Origin: Actinomycetota bacterium
GTDB taxonomy: Bacteria > Actinomycetota > Acidimicrobiia > Acidimicrobiales > MedAcidi-G1
Direction of reading: 5' to 3'
Assembly: GCA_014381945.1 (NCBI GenBank)
Contig: JACNKQ010000026.1
Coordinates: 1 to 40,141, forward strand
Length of the DNA: 40,141 nucleotides
Part shown: positions 23,713 to 32,739 of the stretch, piece after piece
Position numbering within the stretch: the first letter of the stretch is position 1
Layout of the letters: every line of letters starts with the position of its first letter
Program-made: the position numbers and the translations under genes
The notes under the pieces: generated by a model
What the model was told of the DNA's origin: nothing
Database searches by the model: none
The model's input: only the letters and a program-made list of their open reading frames with translations

Positions 23713-24267
23713 TCACCAGACCGTTCTGGCGCGCGCCTCGGCAAGATGCTCCTCTATCCCGAGTTCGGCGGCCCAGTGGTCGAGGTAGGCGTCGTCGAGG
23801 TCCTTCGCCCGGACATCGAGCATCCCGACGACGTCGCGCAACTGCCGTTCGGAGGTCGATCGCATCCCCCATTCGAGCTTGCCGAGGATTGTGTCCTCGG
23901 CCGTGGCGAGGTAGATGGACACCCCGCCGATCGTCTGTGCGGTCCGTCGATCGAACTCCGACCTGCTGAACGGCCGGGCCTTGCAGATCACGAGATCTAC
24001 CTTCCAGCCCCTCGCGACATCGATGACGTTGAACAGGCTCCGATGTTCGAGGGCCCCCAGGGCGTCGCCGATGGCGATTCGATCACCGGCGAGCGAATCG
24101 ACGAACCGTTCCAGTGCCTCGACGGATGGGTCGATGACGACATCGAAGTCCTGCGTCGATCGTGGCTCGCCGTGGAAGCTGCTGGCTGTCGATCCCACAA
24201 CCATGTGCGGGATACCTGCCTCGTTGAGGGCACTGATGACGAGCCCGAGGAATTCGAAGTCGCTCAT
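23713..24267 (-). CDS. Minimal nucleotidyltransferase, TA-like module
   Basis: 184 aa. Nucleotidyltransferase signature G25-S26 followed by D40-F-D42 (DFDVVID) and a third carboxylate at D92 (WKVDLVIC), as in MNT/AbiEii-like enzymes. A helical C-terminal part follows (AEDTILGKLEWGMRSTSERQ). Such proteins transfer NMP groups to proteins or tRNA ends and are frequently one half of toxin-antitoxin-like pairs. Its ATG overlaps the stop of the small upstream gene (ATGA). Convergent with the broken eutA-like gene. Function beyond the fold is not known. Confidence 0.8.
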   Translation of the reverse strand: MSDFEFLGLVISALNEAGIPHMVVGSTASSFHGEPRSTQDFDVVIDPSVEALERFVDSLAGDRIAIGDALGALEHRSLFNVIDVARGWKVDLVICKARPFSRSEFDRRTAQTIGGVSIYLATAEDTILGKLEWGMRSTSERQLRDVVGMLDVRAKDLDDAYLDHWAAELGIEEHLAEARARTVW

Positions 24268-24503
24268 GGGGCCTTCGAGTCGGGCAGCCGGTCCCCCAGG
24301 TCCCCGTGGAGGATCCGAACGAGTTCGGCCATGACCTGGTCGTCGTCGAAGCCGGGGTTCCTCGACCGGATGCCGGCGATGGTCGCCTGCCGTGCCTGCT
24401 CGGACAACTCGGAGGCCAGCAGCACGCGCTCCTCACCCGTCATCCGCCGGTAAGCCTCGAACTGAAGGCGCCGGATCTCGGTGTCGGTGTCGTCGAGTTG
24501 CAT
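24264..24503 (-). CDS. Small helical partner of the nucleotidyltransferase
   Basis: 79 aa from ATG 24503, starting MQLDDTDTEIRRLQFEAYRR. Highly charged and helical, with ERVLLASELSEQARQATIAGIRSR and a closing hydrophobic helix (VMAELVRILHG). The same type of short protein is recalled as a regular companion of this nucleotidyltransferase type, so it is a candidate antitoxin or cofactor; no DNA-binding motif is evident. TAACTT 7 nt upstream favours ATG 24503 over the TTG at 24512 or GTG at 24506. Confidence 0.65.
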   Translation of the reverse strand: MQLDDTDTEIRRLQFEAYRRMTGEERVLLASELSEQARQATIAGIRSRNPGFDDDQVMAELVRILHGDLGDRLPDSKAP

Positions 24504-24510
24504 CACCCGC

Positions 24511-24516
24511 AAGTTA
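24511..24516 (-). promoter_or_regulatory. -10 box TAACTT, leaderless start of the small gene
   Basis: TAACTT ends 7 nt before ATG 24503 on the minus strand; no RBS is seen. It separates this pair from the GlcD-like gene upstream. Confidence 0.5.
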
Positions 24517-24539
24517 GCCCCGCCCTGTGACAGCGCCGT

Positions 24540-25979
24540 TCAGTCGGGGCGGGTGCTTTGTTCGATGGTCTGGGCGCCCTTGCCGGGGTTGAACAGGCCG
24601 GTGGGGTCGAGGGCGGCCTTGACGGCACGCATGAGGTCGAACTCGACCTGCGACTTCTGGCCGGGGAGGCGGCCCAGCAGGTCCTGGCCGACGCCGTGCT
24701 CGGCGCTGATCGTGCCGCCCAGTTCCCAGATCACCTCGTCGACGGCGGCGGTGACGGCCTCAACCAGGTCCAGGGCGAGGCGACCGCCGTGCTCGAGGGA
24801 TGGCAGCACGTAGACGTGGAGGTTGCCGTCGCCGAGGTGGCCGAACGAGAACGTGACCGCCTCGGGGCCGCAGAGCCGGGCGGCGATGTCCTCCACCGAG
24901 CGTTGGAACCCGGGGATCCGGTCGATCGGGACGGCGGCGTCGAACTTGGCGCCCCGGCTGTCGAAGAGGATCTCGGGCGGGAGTTCGTCGCGCAGCATCC
25001 AGAGGTTGGCCTCCTGGGAGGCGGTCTCGGCGACGACGGCGTCGGTGACGTAGCCGCTCTCGACGGCCTCGGTGAGGAAGCGGGTGACCGTGTCGGTCAC
25101 GGGCTGGCTGCCGCTGAACCGGGCCAGCAGGTACCACTCGGTCCGGGTGTCGATCGGGCGGACAACGCCGAGGGTGTCGACGGCCATGCCGACGCCCATC
25201 TCGGGGACCAGTTCGAATGCGGTCAGGCCGCCGGAGTCGATCGAGCGTGCCAGGCCGTAGAGGTCGGTGACCGTGTCGAGCCCGGCGAGGGCGGCGAACA
25301 GGGACCGGTGGTGCTGCATCGCCGGTTGGAGTTCGAGCACGGCCTGCGTGACCACGCCGAGCGTGCCCTCGGCGCCGATGAACAGTTGCTTGAGGTCGTA
25401 GCCGGTGTTGTCCTTGCGCAGCGCCCGCAGGCCGTCGAAGACGCGGCCGTCGGCTAGCACCGCCTCGATACCCAGCACGTGGCGCCGGGTGTTGCCGTAG
25501 CGCAGCACGTTGAGGCCGCCGGCGTTGGTGGAGATGGCGCCGCCGACGGTGGCGGTGCCGCGGGCGCCCCAGTCCATGGCGAGTTGTTGGCCGACGGCGG
25601 CGGCCGCCTGCTGTACCTGCTCGATGGTGCAGCCGGCTTCGGCGGTGACGGTGAAGCGGGCAGGGTCGACGGAGACGATCCGGTTCAGGCGGGTGGTGAG
25701 CAGCAGCACCGATGGCCGGCCGTCGGGTGCAGCGTCGATCGGGACGGAGCCGCCGGAGAGGCCGGTGTTGCCGCCCTGGCTGACGACGACGGCGCCGTGC
25801 CGGGCGCAGGCCCGCACGACCTCCTGCACGCCCTCGACGGTGTCGGGCCGGGCGACGAGCACCGGTGTGCCCGAATAGGTGCCCCGCCAGCCGGTGAGCA
25901 GCGACCCGGCGTCGGCCGGGTCGAGCCACCCCCGCGGACCGAGGGCAGCCTGGATATCTGCAACCAGAGCTTCGGTCAT
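24540..25979 (-). CDS. GlcD/D-lactate dehydrogenase-like FAD oxidoreductase
   Basis: 479 aa. N-terminal FAD_binding_4 domain (VAO fold) with VVSQGGNTGLSGGSVP (about 62-77), GATVGGAISTNAGG-type block (TATVGGAISTNAGGLNVLRYG) and GAEGTLGVVT; C-terminal FAD-oxidase domain with FSFGHLGDGNLHVYV and ISAEHGVGQDLLG, whose His residues bind metal and substrate. The family oxidises D-2-hydroxyacids (D-lactate, glycolate, D-2-hydroxyglutarate). Start ATG 25979; a longer frame would cross the divergent DUF971 gene. TACACT (26003-26008, minus strand) is a possible -10 box with a short leader. No partner Fe-S subunit nearby. Confidence 0.9.
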   Translation of the reverse strand: MTEALVADIQAALGPRGWLDPADAGSLLTGWRGTYSGTPVLVARPDTVEGVQEVVRACARHGAVVVSQGGNTGLSGGSVPIDAAPDGRPSVLLLTTRLNRIVSVDPARFTVTAEAGCTIEQVQQAAAAVGQQLAMDWGARGTATVGGAISTNAGGLNVLRYGNTRRHVLGIEAVLADGRVFDGLRALRKDNTGYDLKQLFIGAEGTLGVVTQAVLELQPAMQHHRSLFAALAGLDTVTDLYGLARSIDSGGLTAFELVPEMGVGMAVDTLGVVRPIDTRTEWYLLARFSGSQPVTDTVTRFLTEAVESGYVTDAVVAETASQEANLWMLRDELPPEILFDSRGAKFDAAVPIDRIPGFQRSVEDIAARLCGPEAVTFSFGHLGDGNLHVYVLPSLEHGGRLALDLVEAVTAAVDEVIWELGGTISAEHGVGQDLLGRLPGQKSQVEFDLMRAVKAALDPTGLFNPGKGAQTIEQSTRPD

Positions 25980-26081
25980 GTGCGGGTTCCCATGGTCCGC
26001 CGAGTGTAGGGCGGGTCCGGTCCGGCATTCCGAGGGCCGGAACCGGGAACCTTTCGATGTGCGTCCGGGCATGATGGCGGG

Positions 26082-26402
26082 GTGGAGGACCGTTACGTAG
26101 TCGCCGACCTCGTCGTCGAGCGCAGTCGTGGGCTGACGGTCACCTTCGAGGACTGCTACGTGGCCGAATTCGACCTGATGCGGCTGCGCCTGTGGTGCCC
26201 GTGTGCGTCGTGTCGCGCTCTCGGGGAGCGTGACGAGGATGTCTGGCCGCGGCCCGGCAGCCCCACCCCGCTGTCCATCGCCGACGCTGCGCTGCACGGC
26301 GCCTGGGGCCTGGTGATCACCTGGAACGACGGGCACAGCACCGGCATCTACCCGTTCGAGCAGTTGCGTCTCTGGTCAGAGAACCCTCCGGGCCGGCGCT
26401 GA
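26082..26402 (+). CDS. DUF971 (gamma-butyrobetaine hydroxylase-like N-terminal domain) protein
   Basis: 106 aa from GTG 26082. LTVTFEDCYVAEFDLMRLRLWCPCASCRA and the C-terminal HSTGIYPFEQLRLW are typical of DUF971, the small domain also found at the N-terminus of gamma-butyrobetaine hydroxylase. CPCASC supplies three Cys that could bind zinc or a cluster. Stand-alone members are common and not well understood. CATGAT lies 6 nt before the GTG, a degenerate form of the leaderless -10 pattern. Stops 2 nt from the convergent PhnD-like gene. Confidence 0.82.
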   Translation: MEDRYVVADLVVERSRGLTVTFEDCYVAEFDLMRLRLWCPCASCRALGERDEDVWPRPGSPTPLSIADAALHGAWGLVITWNDGHSTGIYPFEQLRLWSENPPGRR

Positions 26403-26404
26403 GG

Positions 26405-27205
26405 TCAGGCGACGGTCGGGTAGCCGGCGGCTGCGGCGGCGGCGAGGCGTTCGGCGATGACCTCGTAGTCGGCGGCGGGGCGCACCCGGTAGCCGTAGAG
26501 GTCGAGGGGCCGCCGCACTTCGGGACTGAGCGAGGCGACGGCCTCGACGACGGCCGCGTTGATTGCGTCAACGAGGTGGGCGTGGGCCCAGCCGACGACC
26601 AGCGGCGGGGCGGGCGTGGGGTCGGTCCAGCCGAGGATCCGCACCTCGTCGACGGCTGGTTCGTGGTCGAGTGCGAGGTGCCAGGCGACGGCGTCGATGG
26701 CCGCCACGTCTGCCTCCCCGGCGGCGACCCGGCGGATCGACTCGCGGTGGGTGCCGGTCTCGACGCATTCGCCGAAGAACCTGCCGTCGTCGGCCAGCGG
26801 GGCGACCGCTGACATGAGGGCGCCGTGGCCCGACCACGAACTCCGGCCGTTGAACGCCGCGCACCGGCCCCGGAAGGCGGCCAGGTCGTCGGCGGTGTCA
26901 CCCACGCGGCAGACCAGCACGGACCGGTAGTCGCCCGGGTCGCAGCCCTCGACCCCGTGGTCGAGCGAGCCGAGCACCTCGACCCGGCCACGCAGGCCGT
27001 CGACCAAGTTGAGGCCGCAGGCCTGTCCGAGCAGCAGTTCGGGGACGGTCCAGAGGTCCTCGAAGCGGTCGGGCCGGGTGAGCGACAGAGGTGCCTCGAT
27101 GCCTGCGGCCCGCAGCCGGGCGGCGATGGCCGTCCAGAGGGCATCGACCTCGTCGCGGACCTCCGGCCAGTCGTACATAGGCAGGCCGGCGACGTAGGGG
27201 CTCAT
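26405..27205 (-). CDS. PhnD-like substrate-binding domain protein without signal peptide
   Basis: 266 aa. Resembles PF12974-type phosphate/phosphonate periplasmic-binding proteins: YRSVLVCRVGD, the AFNGRSSWSGHGAL loop (N-x-x-x-S-x-S-G type) and EADVAAIDAVAWHLA. The N-terminus MSPYVAGLPMYDWPEVRDEV has no signal peptide or lipobox and no in-frame extension is available without entering hutI, so the protein seems cytosolic and no ABC transporter genes are near. It begins 10 nt after hutI and is probably the last gene of the hut operon; it may sense or bind a ligand rather than import it. Confidence 0.75.
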   Translation of the reverse strand: MSPYVAGLPMYDWPEVRDEVDALWTAIAARLRAAGIEAPLSLTRPDRFEDLWTVPELLLGQACGLNLVDGLRGRVEVLGSLDHGVEGCDPGDYRSVLVCRVGDTADDLAAFRGRCAAFNGRSSWSGHGALMSAVAPLADDGRFFGECVETGTHRESIRRVAAGEADVAAIDAVAWHLALDHEPAVDEVRILGWTDPTPAPPLVVGWAHAHLVDAINAAVVEAVASLSPEVRRPLDLYGYRVRPAADYEVIAERLAAAAAAGYPTVA

Positions 27206-27215
27206 TGGCGCCTGC

Positions 27216-28370
27216 CTATCGGCGATAGCCGCCGATGACCTCCCGGACGAGGGGGACGCCGGGGCGGTAGGCGAGGTGGTGGTGGCTGGGGGCGTCGAGC
27301 ACGACGGCGTGTCCGGCGGAGCCGGGGGTGAGGCGGCCGACGTCGTCGCGGCGCAGGGCGGCGGCGCCGCCGAGGGTGGCGGCCCGGACGGCCTCGTCGA
27401 TGGTGAGGTGCATGTCGCGCACGGCGAGGGCGATGCAGAATGCCATCGAGGTGGTGTAGCTGGAGCCGGGGTTGCAGTTGCTGGCGAGCGCCACGGTGGC
27501 GCCGGCGTCGAGCACCCGGCGGCCGTCGGGGTAGGGCTGGCGGGTCGAGAAGTCGGTGGCGGGCAGGAACGTGGCGACGGTGTCGCTGCCGGCCAGTGCG
27601 TCGACGTCGGCGTCGGTGAGGTGGGTGCAGTGGTCGACGGAGGCGCAGCCGAGTTCGACGGCGAGCTGCACGCCGGGGCCGGTGCCGAGTTGGTTGCCGT
27701 GGAGGCGCAGGCCGAGTCCGGCGGCCCGGCCGGCTTCGAGCACGGCCCGACACTGGTCGGCGTCGAAGGCGCCGGTCTCGCAGAAGGCGTCGATCCAGCG
27801 GGCGTGCGGGGCGCAGGCGGCGAGCATGGGGCCGCACACGAGGTCGACGTAGTCGTCGGGGCGGCCTTCGTACTCATGGGGGACGACATGGGCGCCCATG
27901 AAGGTGGTCTCGTCGGTGAACCCGGCGGCGATGCGCAGGTGGCGGGCTTCTTCATCGACGTCGAGTCCGTAGCCGGACTTGATCTCGACGGTGGTGGAGC
28001 CGGCGGCCCGGGCCTCGGCGAGGCGGGCGGCGGTGAGGGTGCGCAGTTCGTCGTCGGAGGCTGCCCGGGTGGCTGCGGTGGTGACCCGGATGCCGCCGCC
28101 GTCGTAGGGGCGGCCGGCCATGCGGGTGGTGAACTCCTCGGCCCGGTCGCCGGCGAACACGAGGTGGGTGTGGGAGTCGACGAAGCCGGGCAGCACGCAG
28201 GCGCCGGCGGTGTCGATGCGCTCGTCGGCGACCTTGCCGGAGGGTCCGACCGATTCGACGATGCCGTCTGTGATGACGACCGATGCGTTGTGGACGATGC
28301 CGAGTGGGCCGTCGCCGAGTGTCGGGTCGTTGGTGACCAGTAGGCCGATGTCGTCGATGACGAGGCTCAT
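27216..28370 (-). CDS. hutI: Imidazolonepropionase
   Basis: 384 aa, amidohydrolase fold. Metal motif [19 protein letters not shown] (His-x-His), [31 protein letters not shown] and [12 protein letters not shown] are all HutI signatures. It hydrolyses 4-imidazolone-5-propanoate to N-formimino-L-glutamate, third step of histidine degradation, in the cytosol. ATG 28370 overlaps the hutF stop (ATGA). The frame is open well upstream, but only as an overlap with hutF. Confidence 0.96.
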   Translation of the reverse strand: MSLVIDDIGLLVTNDPTLGDGPLGIVHNASVVITDGIVESVGPSGKVADERIDTAGACVLPGFVDSHTHLVFAGDRAEEFTTRMAGRPYDGGGIRVTTAATRAASDDELRTLTAARLAEARAAGSTTVEIKSGYGLDVDEEARHLRIAAGFTDETTFMGAHVVPHEYEGRPDDYVDLVCGPMLAACAPHARWIDAFCETGAFDADQCRAVLEAGRAAGLGLRLHGNQLGTGPGVQLAVELGCASVDHCTHLTDADVDALAGSDTVATFLPATDFSTRQPYPDGRRVLDAGATVALASNCNPGSSYTTSMAFCIALAVRDMHLTIDEAVRAATLGGAAALRRDDVGRLTPGSAGHAVVLDAPSHHHLAYRPGVPLVREVIGGYRR

Positions 28371-29734
28371 GCTGCGCTTCCTGTCACGGCCCGGATGGAG
28401 GCGTCGAGTTCGGCGGCCACGTCGATCGAGGCGTGGGCGCCGTCGCTCACGACGACGTTGCCGCCGACGACGACGTATGTGACGTCGGCGGCGGTGGCGG
28501 CGAACACGACCGAGGCGAGTGCCGAGTCGGCGTCGGTGCCTGCGAGGCGGACCGAGTCGAGGCCGACGGTGGTGAGGTCGACGGGGGATCCTTCGGCGAG
28601 CACGCCGCCGCCGTCCCAGCCGAGGGCCGAGTAGCCGGTGGCGGTGGCTGCGGTCAACAGCGCCGACGCCGGGTGGGTTCCGCGCACGAGGGTGGCGAGG
28701 CGTTCGTCGAGTTCGACGGCCCGGGCTTCTTCGAATGGGTCGATGACCGCGTGCGAGTCGCTGCCGAGGCACAGCGGCACGCCGGCGGCGGCGAGTGCGC
28801 CGGTGGGGCCGATGCCGTCGGCGAGGTCGCGTTCGGTGGTCGGGCAGAGGCAGACACCGGAGCGGGTCGAGGCGAGCAGGCCGAGGTCGGCGTCGGTGAG
28901 GTGGGTGGCGTGGACGGCGGTGAGGCGTTCTCCCAGCAGGCCGGCGTCGTGGAGCAGTTCGGTTGGCGTGCGCCCGTGGTGGGCGAGGCAGGCCTCGTTC
29001 TCGGCGGGCTGTTCGGAGAGGTGGATGTGGAGGGGTGCGTCACGGCCCGTGGCCCACGCCCCGACCGCGGCCATCGAGGCCGGGTCGACGGCCCGCACGG
29101 AGTGGACGGCGGCACCGAGCACGGCCATCGGGGTCGGGCTGCCGGCGCCACAGCGGGCGGCTGCCCTGGCGGCCCAGGCGTCGGCGTGGCGGTCGCCGAA
29201 GCGGCGCTGGTGGTCGGCGAGTGGGGCGTATCCGTCGGCGGTGAGGCCGCCGTGGAGGTAGCAGGTGTCGAGCAGGGTGATCCGGATGCCGGCCTCGGCG
29301 GCGGCGGCCAGCAGGGCCTCGCCCATGGCGTTGGCGTCGGCGTAGGGGGTGCCGTCTGGCTGGTGGTGCACGTAGTGGAACTCGCCGACGACGGTGATGC
29401 CGGCGAGGGCCATCTCGGCGTAGGTGGCCCGGGCGAGGCGGAAGTAGGCGTCGGGGTCGAGGCGCTGGGCGATGCCGTACATCTGGTCGCGCCATGTCCA
29501 GAACGAGCCGGTGCCGGCCCGGGTGCGGCCGCGCAGGGCCCGGTGGAAGGCGTGGCTGTGGGCGTTGGCGAGGCCCGGAATGGTGAGGCCGTCGAGGCGG
29601 GTGGCGCCTGCGGGCGGGGCGGCGACGCCTGCGTGCACCGAGGTGATGCGGCCGTCGGAGGCTTCGATCACGACGCCGGCGGTCGCCTGCTCAGCGCCGC
29701 CGCCCAGCCAGGCCAGCTCGCACCACCAGCTCAT
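28367..29734 (-). CDS. hutF: Formimidoylglutamate deiminase
   Basis: 455 aa, amidohydrolase fold: H59-x-H61 in [14 protein letters not shown], metal His in [22 protein letters not shown] and the Asp in [33 protein letters not shown] is a typical HutF block. HutF converts N-formimino-glutamate to N-formylglutamate and ammonia, which commits the pathway to a following N-formylglutamate deformylase (HutG). None of the usual HutG family is in the window; the gene just upstream is a deformylase homologue. Overlaps that gene by ATGA. Confidence 0.95.
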   Translation of the reverse strand: MSWWCELAWLGGGAEQATAGVVIEASDGRITSVHAGVAAPPAGATRLDGLTIPGLANAHSHAFHRALRGRTRAGTGSFWTWRDQMYGIAQRLDPDAYFRLARATYAEMALAGITVVGEFHYVHHQPDGTPYADANAMGEALLAAAAEAGIRITLLDTCYLHGGLTADGYAPLADHQRRFGDRHADAWAARAAARCGAGSPTPMAVLGAAVHSVRAVDPASMAAVGAWATGRDAPLHIHLSEQPAENEACLAHHGRTPTELLHDAGLLGERLTAVHATHLTDADLGLLASTRSGVCLCPTTERDLADGIGPTGALAAAGVPLCLGSDSHAVIDPFEEARAVELDERLATLVRGTHPASALLTAATATGYSALGWDGGGVLAEGSPVDLTTVGLDSVRLAGTDADSALASVVFAATAADVTYVVVGGNVVVSDGAHASIDVAAELDASIRAVTGSAA

Positions 29735-30306
29735 CGGGCGGCGACCTCGGCGACGAAGGCGGTGATGCGCTCTACGAACGCTTCTCGGTGGTGGGTGGTG
29801 AACTCGTCCCAGGTGGCGAGCGTGGATGGGTCGGTGACCCGGTCTACGAACAGCACGCCGTCGAGGTGGTCGACCTCGTGCTGCCAGGTGCCGGCCTCGA
29901 GCCCGCTGGCGACGACGTCGTGTTCACCGCCGTAGCGGTCGAGGTAGCGGACCCGCACGTCGACGTGGCGTTCGACCTCGCCCCGCAGCGGCACGGACAG
30001 GCAGCCCTCGTTGTTGGTGAACGTGGCGTCGCCGACGGTTTCGACGACCGGGTTGACGGCGATGGTCAGCGGGATGGACGGCTTGTACGGGTAGCGGGGG
30101 TTGTCGTCGACCTCGAGGATGCAGATGCGCAGGGTTTCGCCGACCTGGTTGGCGGCGATCCCGCCGCCGTCGGCGTCGTGCATGGTGTCGACGAGGTCGT
30201 CGATGAGGTGCTGGACCTCGGTCGTGGCGAGTTCGTCGGCGGCGACCTCACGGGCGACCCGGCGCAGGATCGGGTGTCCGATCTGGAGGATCTCGCGCAC
30301 GGCCAT
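29731..30306 (-). CDS. Peptide deformylase homologue embedded in the hut operon
   Basis: 191 aa. All three deformylase motifs are intact: GGGIAANQVG (motif 1, G-x-G-x-A-A-x-Q type), EGCLSVP (motif 2, Cys metal ligand) and HEVDHLDG (motif 3, HExxH). Peptide deformylase removes formyl from N-formyl-Met of new proteins. Here the gene lies 3 nt after hutU and overlaps hutF by ATGA, so it is made with histidine enzymes. Since HutF yields N-formylglutamate and no hutG is present, it may deformylate that compound instead (inference). A ribosomal housekeeping role for this copy would be unusual in such an operon; no fmt gene accompanies it. Confidence 0.92.
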   Translation of the reverse strand: MAVREILQIGHPILRRVAREVAADELATTEVQHLIDDLVDTMHDADGGGIAANQVGETLRICILEVDDNPRYPYKPSIPLTIAVNPVVETVGDATFTNNEGCLSVPLRGEVERHVDVRVRYLDRYGGEHDVVASGLEAGTWQHEVDHLDGVLFVDRVTDPSTLATWDEFTTHHREAFVERITAFVAEVAAR

Positions 30307-30309
30307 GGG

Positions 30310-31962
30310 TCAGTCTGACTCGCGCATCGGGATCCGCACGCCCCGTTCGTCGGCGACGGTGACTGCCCTCTCGTAGCCGGCGTCGGCGTGGCGGATGACG
30401 CCGGTGCCGGGGTCGTTGGTGAGGACCCGTTCGAGCTTGGCGGCGGCCAGGTCGGTGCCATCGGCGACGCTGACCTGTCCGGCGTGGATGGACCGGCCGA
30501 TGCCGACCCCGCCGCCGTGGTGGATGCTGACCCAGGTGGCGCCGGACGAGGTGTTGAGCATGGCGTTGAGCAGCGGCCAGTCGGCGACGGCGTCGGAGCC
30601 GTCGAGCATGTCCTCGGTCTCGCGGTAGGGGGAGGCGACGGAGCCGGAGTCGAGGTGGTCGCGGCCGATGACGAGGGGGGCCCTGAGTTCGCCGCTGCGG
30701 ACCATTTCGTTGAAGCGCAGGCCGAGGCGGTGGCGTTCGCCGTAGCCCAGCCAGCAGATGCGGGCTGGCAGGCCCTGGAAGGCGACCCGTTCGCCGGCGA
30801 GGCGGATCCAGCGGGCGAGGCCCTCGTCGTCGGGGAACTCTTCGAGGACGGCCCGGTCGGTGGCGGCGATGTCTGCGGGGTCGCCGGACAGCGCCACCCA
30901 GCGGAAGGGTCCCTTGCCCTCGCAGAACAGGGGCCGGACGTAGGCGGGGAGGAATCCGGGGTAGGCGAAGGCCCGGTCGTATCCACCCAGCTCGGCTTCG
31001 GCACGCAGGCTGTTCCCGTAGTCGAACACCTCGGCACCGGCGTCCATGAAGCCGACCATGGCCTCGACGTGGCGGGCCATCGAGTGGCGGGACCGGCGGG
31101 TGTACTCGTCGGGGTCGGTGCGGCGCAGTTCGGCGGCGGCGCCGTCGGTGAGGTCGGTGGGCCGGTAGTCGAGCGGGTCGTGGGCCGAGGTCTGGTCGGT
31201 GACGATGTCGGCGTCGACGCCGTCGGCGAGGAGGCGGGGCAGCACGTCGGCTGCGTTGCCGACGAGGCCGACGGAAAGCGCCCGGCGTTCGGCCTTGGCG
31301 GCGGTGACGCGTCGGAGGGCGTCGTTGTAGTCGTCGGCGATCTCGTCGAGGTAGCGGTGGTCGACGCGGCGTTCGAGCATGTGCGGGTCGACGTCGATTA
31401 CGAGCACGACGCCGTCGTTCATGGTGACGGCGAGGGGTTGTGCGCCGCCCATGCCGCCGGCGCCGGCCGTGATCGTGAGCGTGCCGGCGAGGGTGCCGTC
31501 GAACTTCCTACGGGCGATCTCGGCGAAGCATTCGTAGGTGCCCTGGAGGATGCCCTGGGTGCCGATGTAGATCCAGGACCCGGCGGTCATCTGGCCGTAC
31601 ATCATGAGGCCTTCGGCTTCGAGGCGGCGGAACTCGGACCAGTTGGCCCAGTCGGGGACGAGGTTGGAGTTGGCGATGAGCACCCGGGGGGACCATTCGT
31701 GGGTGCGGAACACGCCGACGGGCCTGCCGGACTGGACTAGCAGGGTCTCGTCGTCGGCGAGGGTGGTGAGGGTGCGGAGGATGGCGTGGTAGGCGGGCCA
31801 TGAGCGGGCGGCCCTGCCGGTGCCGCCGTAGACGACGAGGTCGTCGGGGCGCTCGGCGACCTCGGGGTCGAGGTTGTTCTGGAGCATCCGGAAGGCGGCT
31901 TCCTGGGGCCAGCTGCGACACGTCAGGTCTGTGCCCCGGGGTGCGTGGACGGGGGTGGACAT
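30310..31962 (-). CDS. hutU: Urocanate hydratase
   Basis: 550 aa, normal length. NAD-binding loop [18 protein letters not shown] (about 171-188), [25 protein letters not shown]-type block and [17 protein letters not shown] with the catalytic-region residues. Converts urocanate to imidazolonepropionate using NAD+ as electrophile. ATG 31962 follows GGAG with 6-nt spacing (revised from a longer frame). First gene of the minus-strand hut operon; the control region upstream holds a perfect palindrome next to the divergent IclR regulator. Confidence 0.96.
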   Translation of the reverse strand: MSTPVHAPRGTDLTCRSWPQEAAFRMLQNNLDPEVAERPDDLVVYGGTGRAARSWPAYHAILRTLTTLADDETLLVQSGRPVGVFRTHEWSPRVLIANSNLVPDWANWSEFRRLEAEGLMMYGQMTAGSWIYIGTQGILQGTYECFAEIARRKFDGTLAGTLTITAGAGGMGGAQPLAVTMNDGVVLVIDVDPHMLERRVDHRYLDEIADDYNDALRRVTAAKAERRALSVGLVGNAADVLPRLLADGVDADIVTDQTSAHDPLDYRPTDLTDGAAAELRRTDPDEYTRRSRHSMARHVEAMVGFMDAGAEVFDYGNSLRAEAELGGYDRAFAYPGFLPAYVRPLFCEGKGPFRWVALSGDPADIAATDRAVLEEFPDDEGLARWIRLAGERVAFQGLPARICWLGYGERHRLGLRFNEMVRSGELRAPLVIGRDHLDSGSVASPYRETEDMLDGSDAVADWPLLNAMLNTSSGATWVSIHHGGGVGIGRSIHAGQVSVADGTDLAAAKLERVLTNDPGTGVIRHADAGYERAVTVADERGVRIPMRESD

Positions 31963-32019
31963 GTGTGGCTCCAGTTTCGGGGCGGGCGGATGGTTGCGGT
32001 CGGCCACAGTCTGCCGTAG

Positions 32020-32038
32020 GTTGCCGTGTGTTGGCAAC
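32020..32038. promoter_or_regulatory. Palindromic operator between hutU and the IclR gene
   Basis: GTTGCC (32020-32025) and GGCAAC (32033-32038) form a perfect inverted repeat with 7-nt spacer in the 99-bp divergent gap. TACTTT (32039-32044), a candidate -10 box for the plus strand, touches its right edge, and the left arm read on minus gives TTGCCA, a possible -35 for hutU. Placement suits a repressor, most simply the adjacent IclR protein, controlling both directions. Confidence 0.55.
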
Positions 32039-32061
32039 TACTTTCATCTGGTGACACACTC

Positions 32062-32739
32062 ATGACCGCAACCGCTCCATCCACACTTCATGTGGCCCGG
32101 TCCGCCGAGCGGGCGCTGCAACTCGTCGACGCCGTCGTGACGGCCGGACGCCTGCCGCTGGGCGAGGCGGCGAAGGCGGTCGACCTGCCCACTTCGACCG
32201 CGCTGCGGCACCTCAGGGCGCTCGAGCAGCACGGCTGGCTAGACCGCGACGACGCCGGGCGCTTTTCCGCAGGACCCGCCTTCCTGCGCCTGGCGCTCAC
32301 GTCGCTGCGCGAGGGGCCGGCCGCCCACCTGACCGCCGTCGCCCAGGCACACCTCGACCGTCTGGCGGCCGACACCGGCGAGTCCGCCTACCTGGCGGTG
32401 CGCGAGCGCACCAGCGCCGTCTACCTGGCCGCCGCCGAGAGTTCCCGGGCGATCCGCCACACCGGCTGGGTCGGCCGCACCGTGCCGCTCGACATCACCG
32501 CCGTCGGCGCCGCGCTGACCGGCGACGGGTCGGCGGTCGCCCACCGCAACGTCGGCGCCGTCGAGCCCGACGTGTCGGCCGCCGTGGCGCCGGTGGTCGG
32601 CCCGGACGGCGATGTCGTGGCCGCCATCTCGGTGCTCGGCCCGGCGCAGCGCCTCAGGGGGAAGGTGCTCGATGCCACGGCCGCTGCGGTGCTCGAAGCT
32701 GCCGATGCCCTGGGACGTGACCTGCGGGGTCGGGCATGA
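32062..32739 (+). CDS. IclR-family regulator of histidine utilisation
   Basis: 225 aa from ATG 32062. Winged HTH at about residues 10-65 (LPLGEAAKAVDLPTSTALRHLRALEQHGWL) and a C-terminal ligand-binding domain (TGESAYLAVRERTSAVYL, HTGWVGRTVPLDITAVGAAL, AISVLGP). IclR proteins bind short palindromes and respond to small catabolic acids; urocanate would be a natural inducer but this is inference. Overlaps hutH by ATGA, so regulator and first pathway enzyme are co-produced, divergent from the rest of the hut genes. Confidence 0.9.
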   Translation: MTATAPSTLHVARSAERALQLVDAVVTAGRLPLGEAAKAVDLPTSTALRHLRALEQHGWLDRDDAGRFSAGPAFLRLALTSLREGPAAHLTAVAQAHLDRLAADTGESAYLAVRERTSAVYLAAAESSRAIRHTGWVGRTVPLDITAVGAALTGDGSAVAHRNVGAVEPDVSAAVAPVVGPDGDVVAAISVLGPAQRLRGKVLDATAAAVLEAADALGRDLRGRA

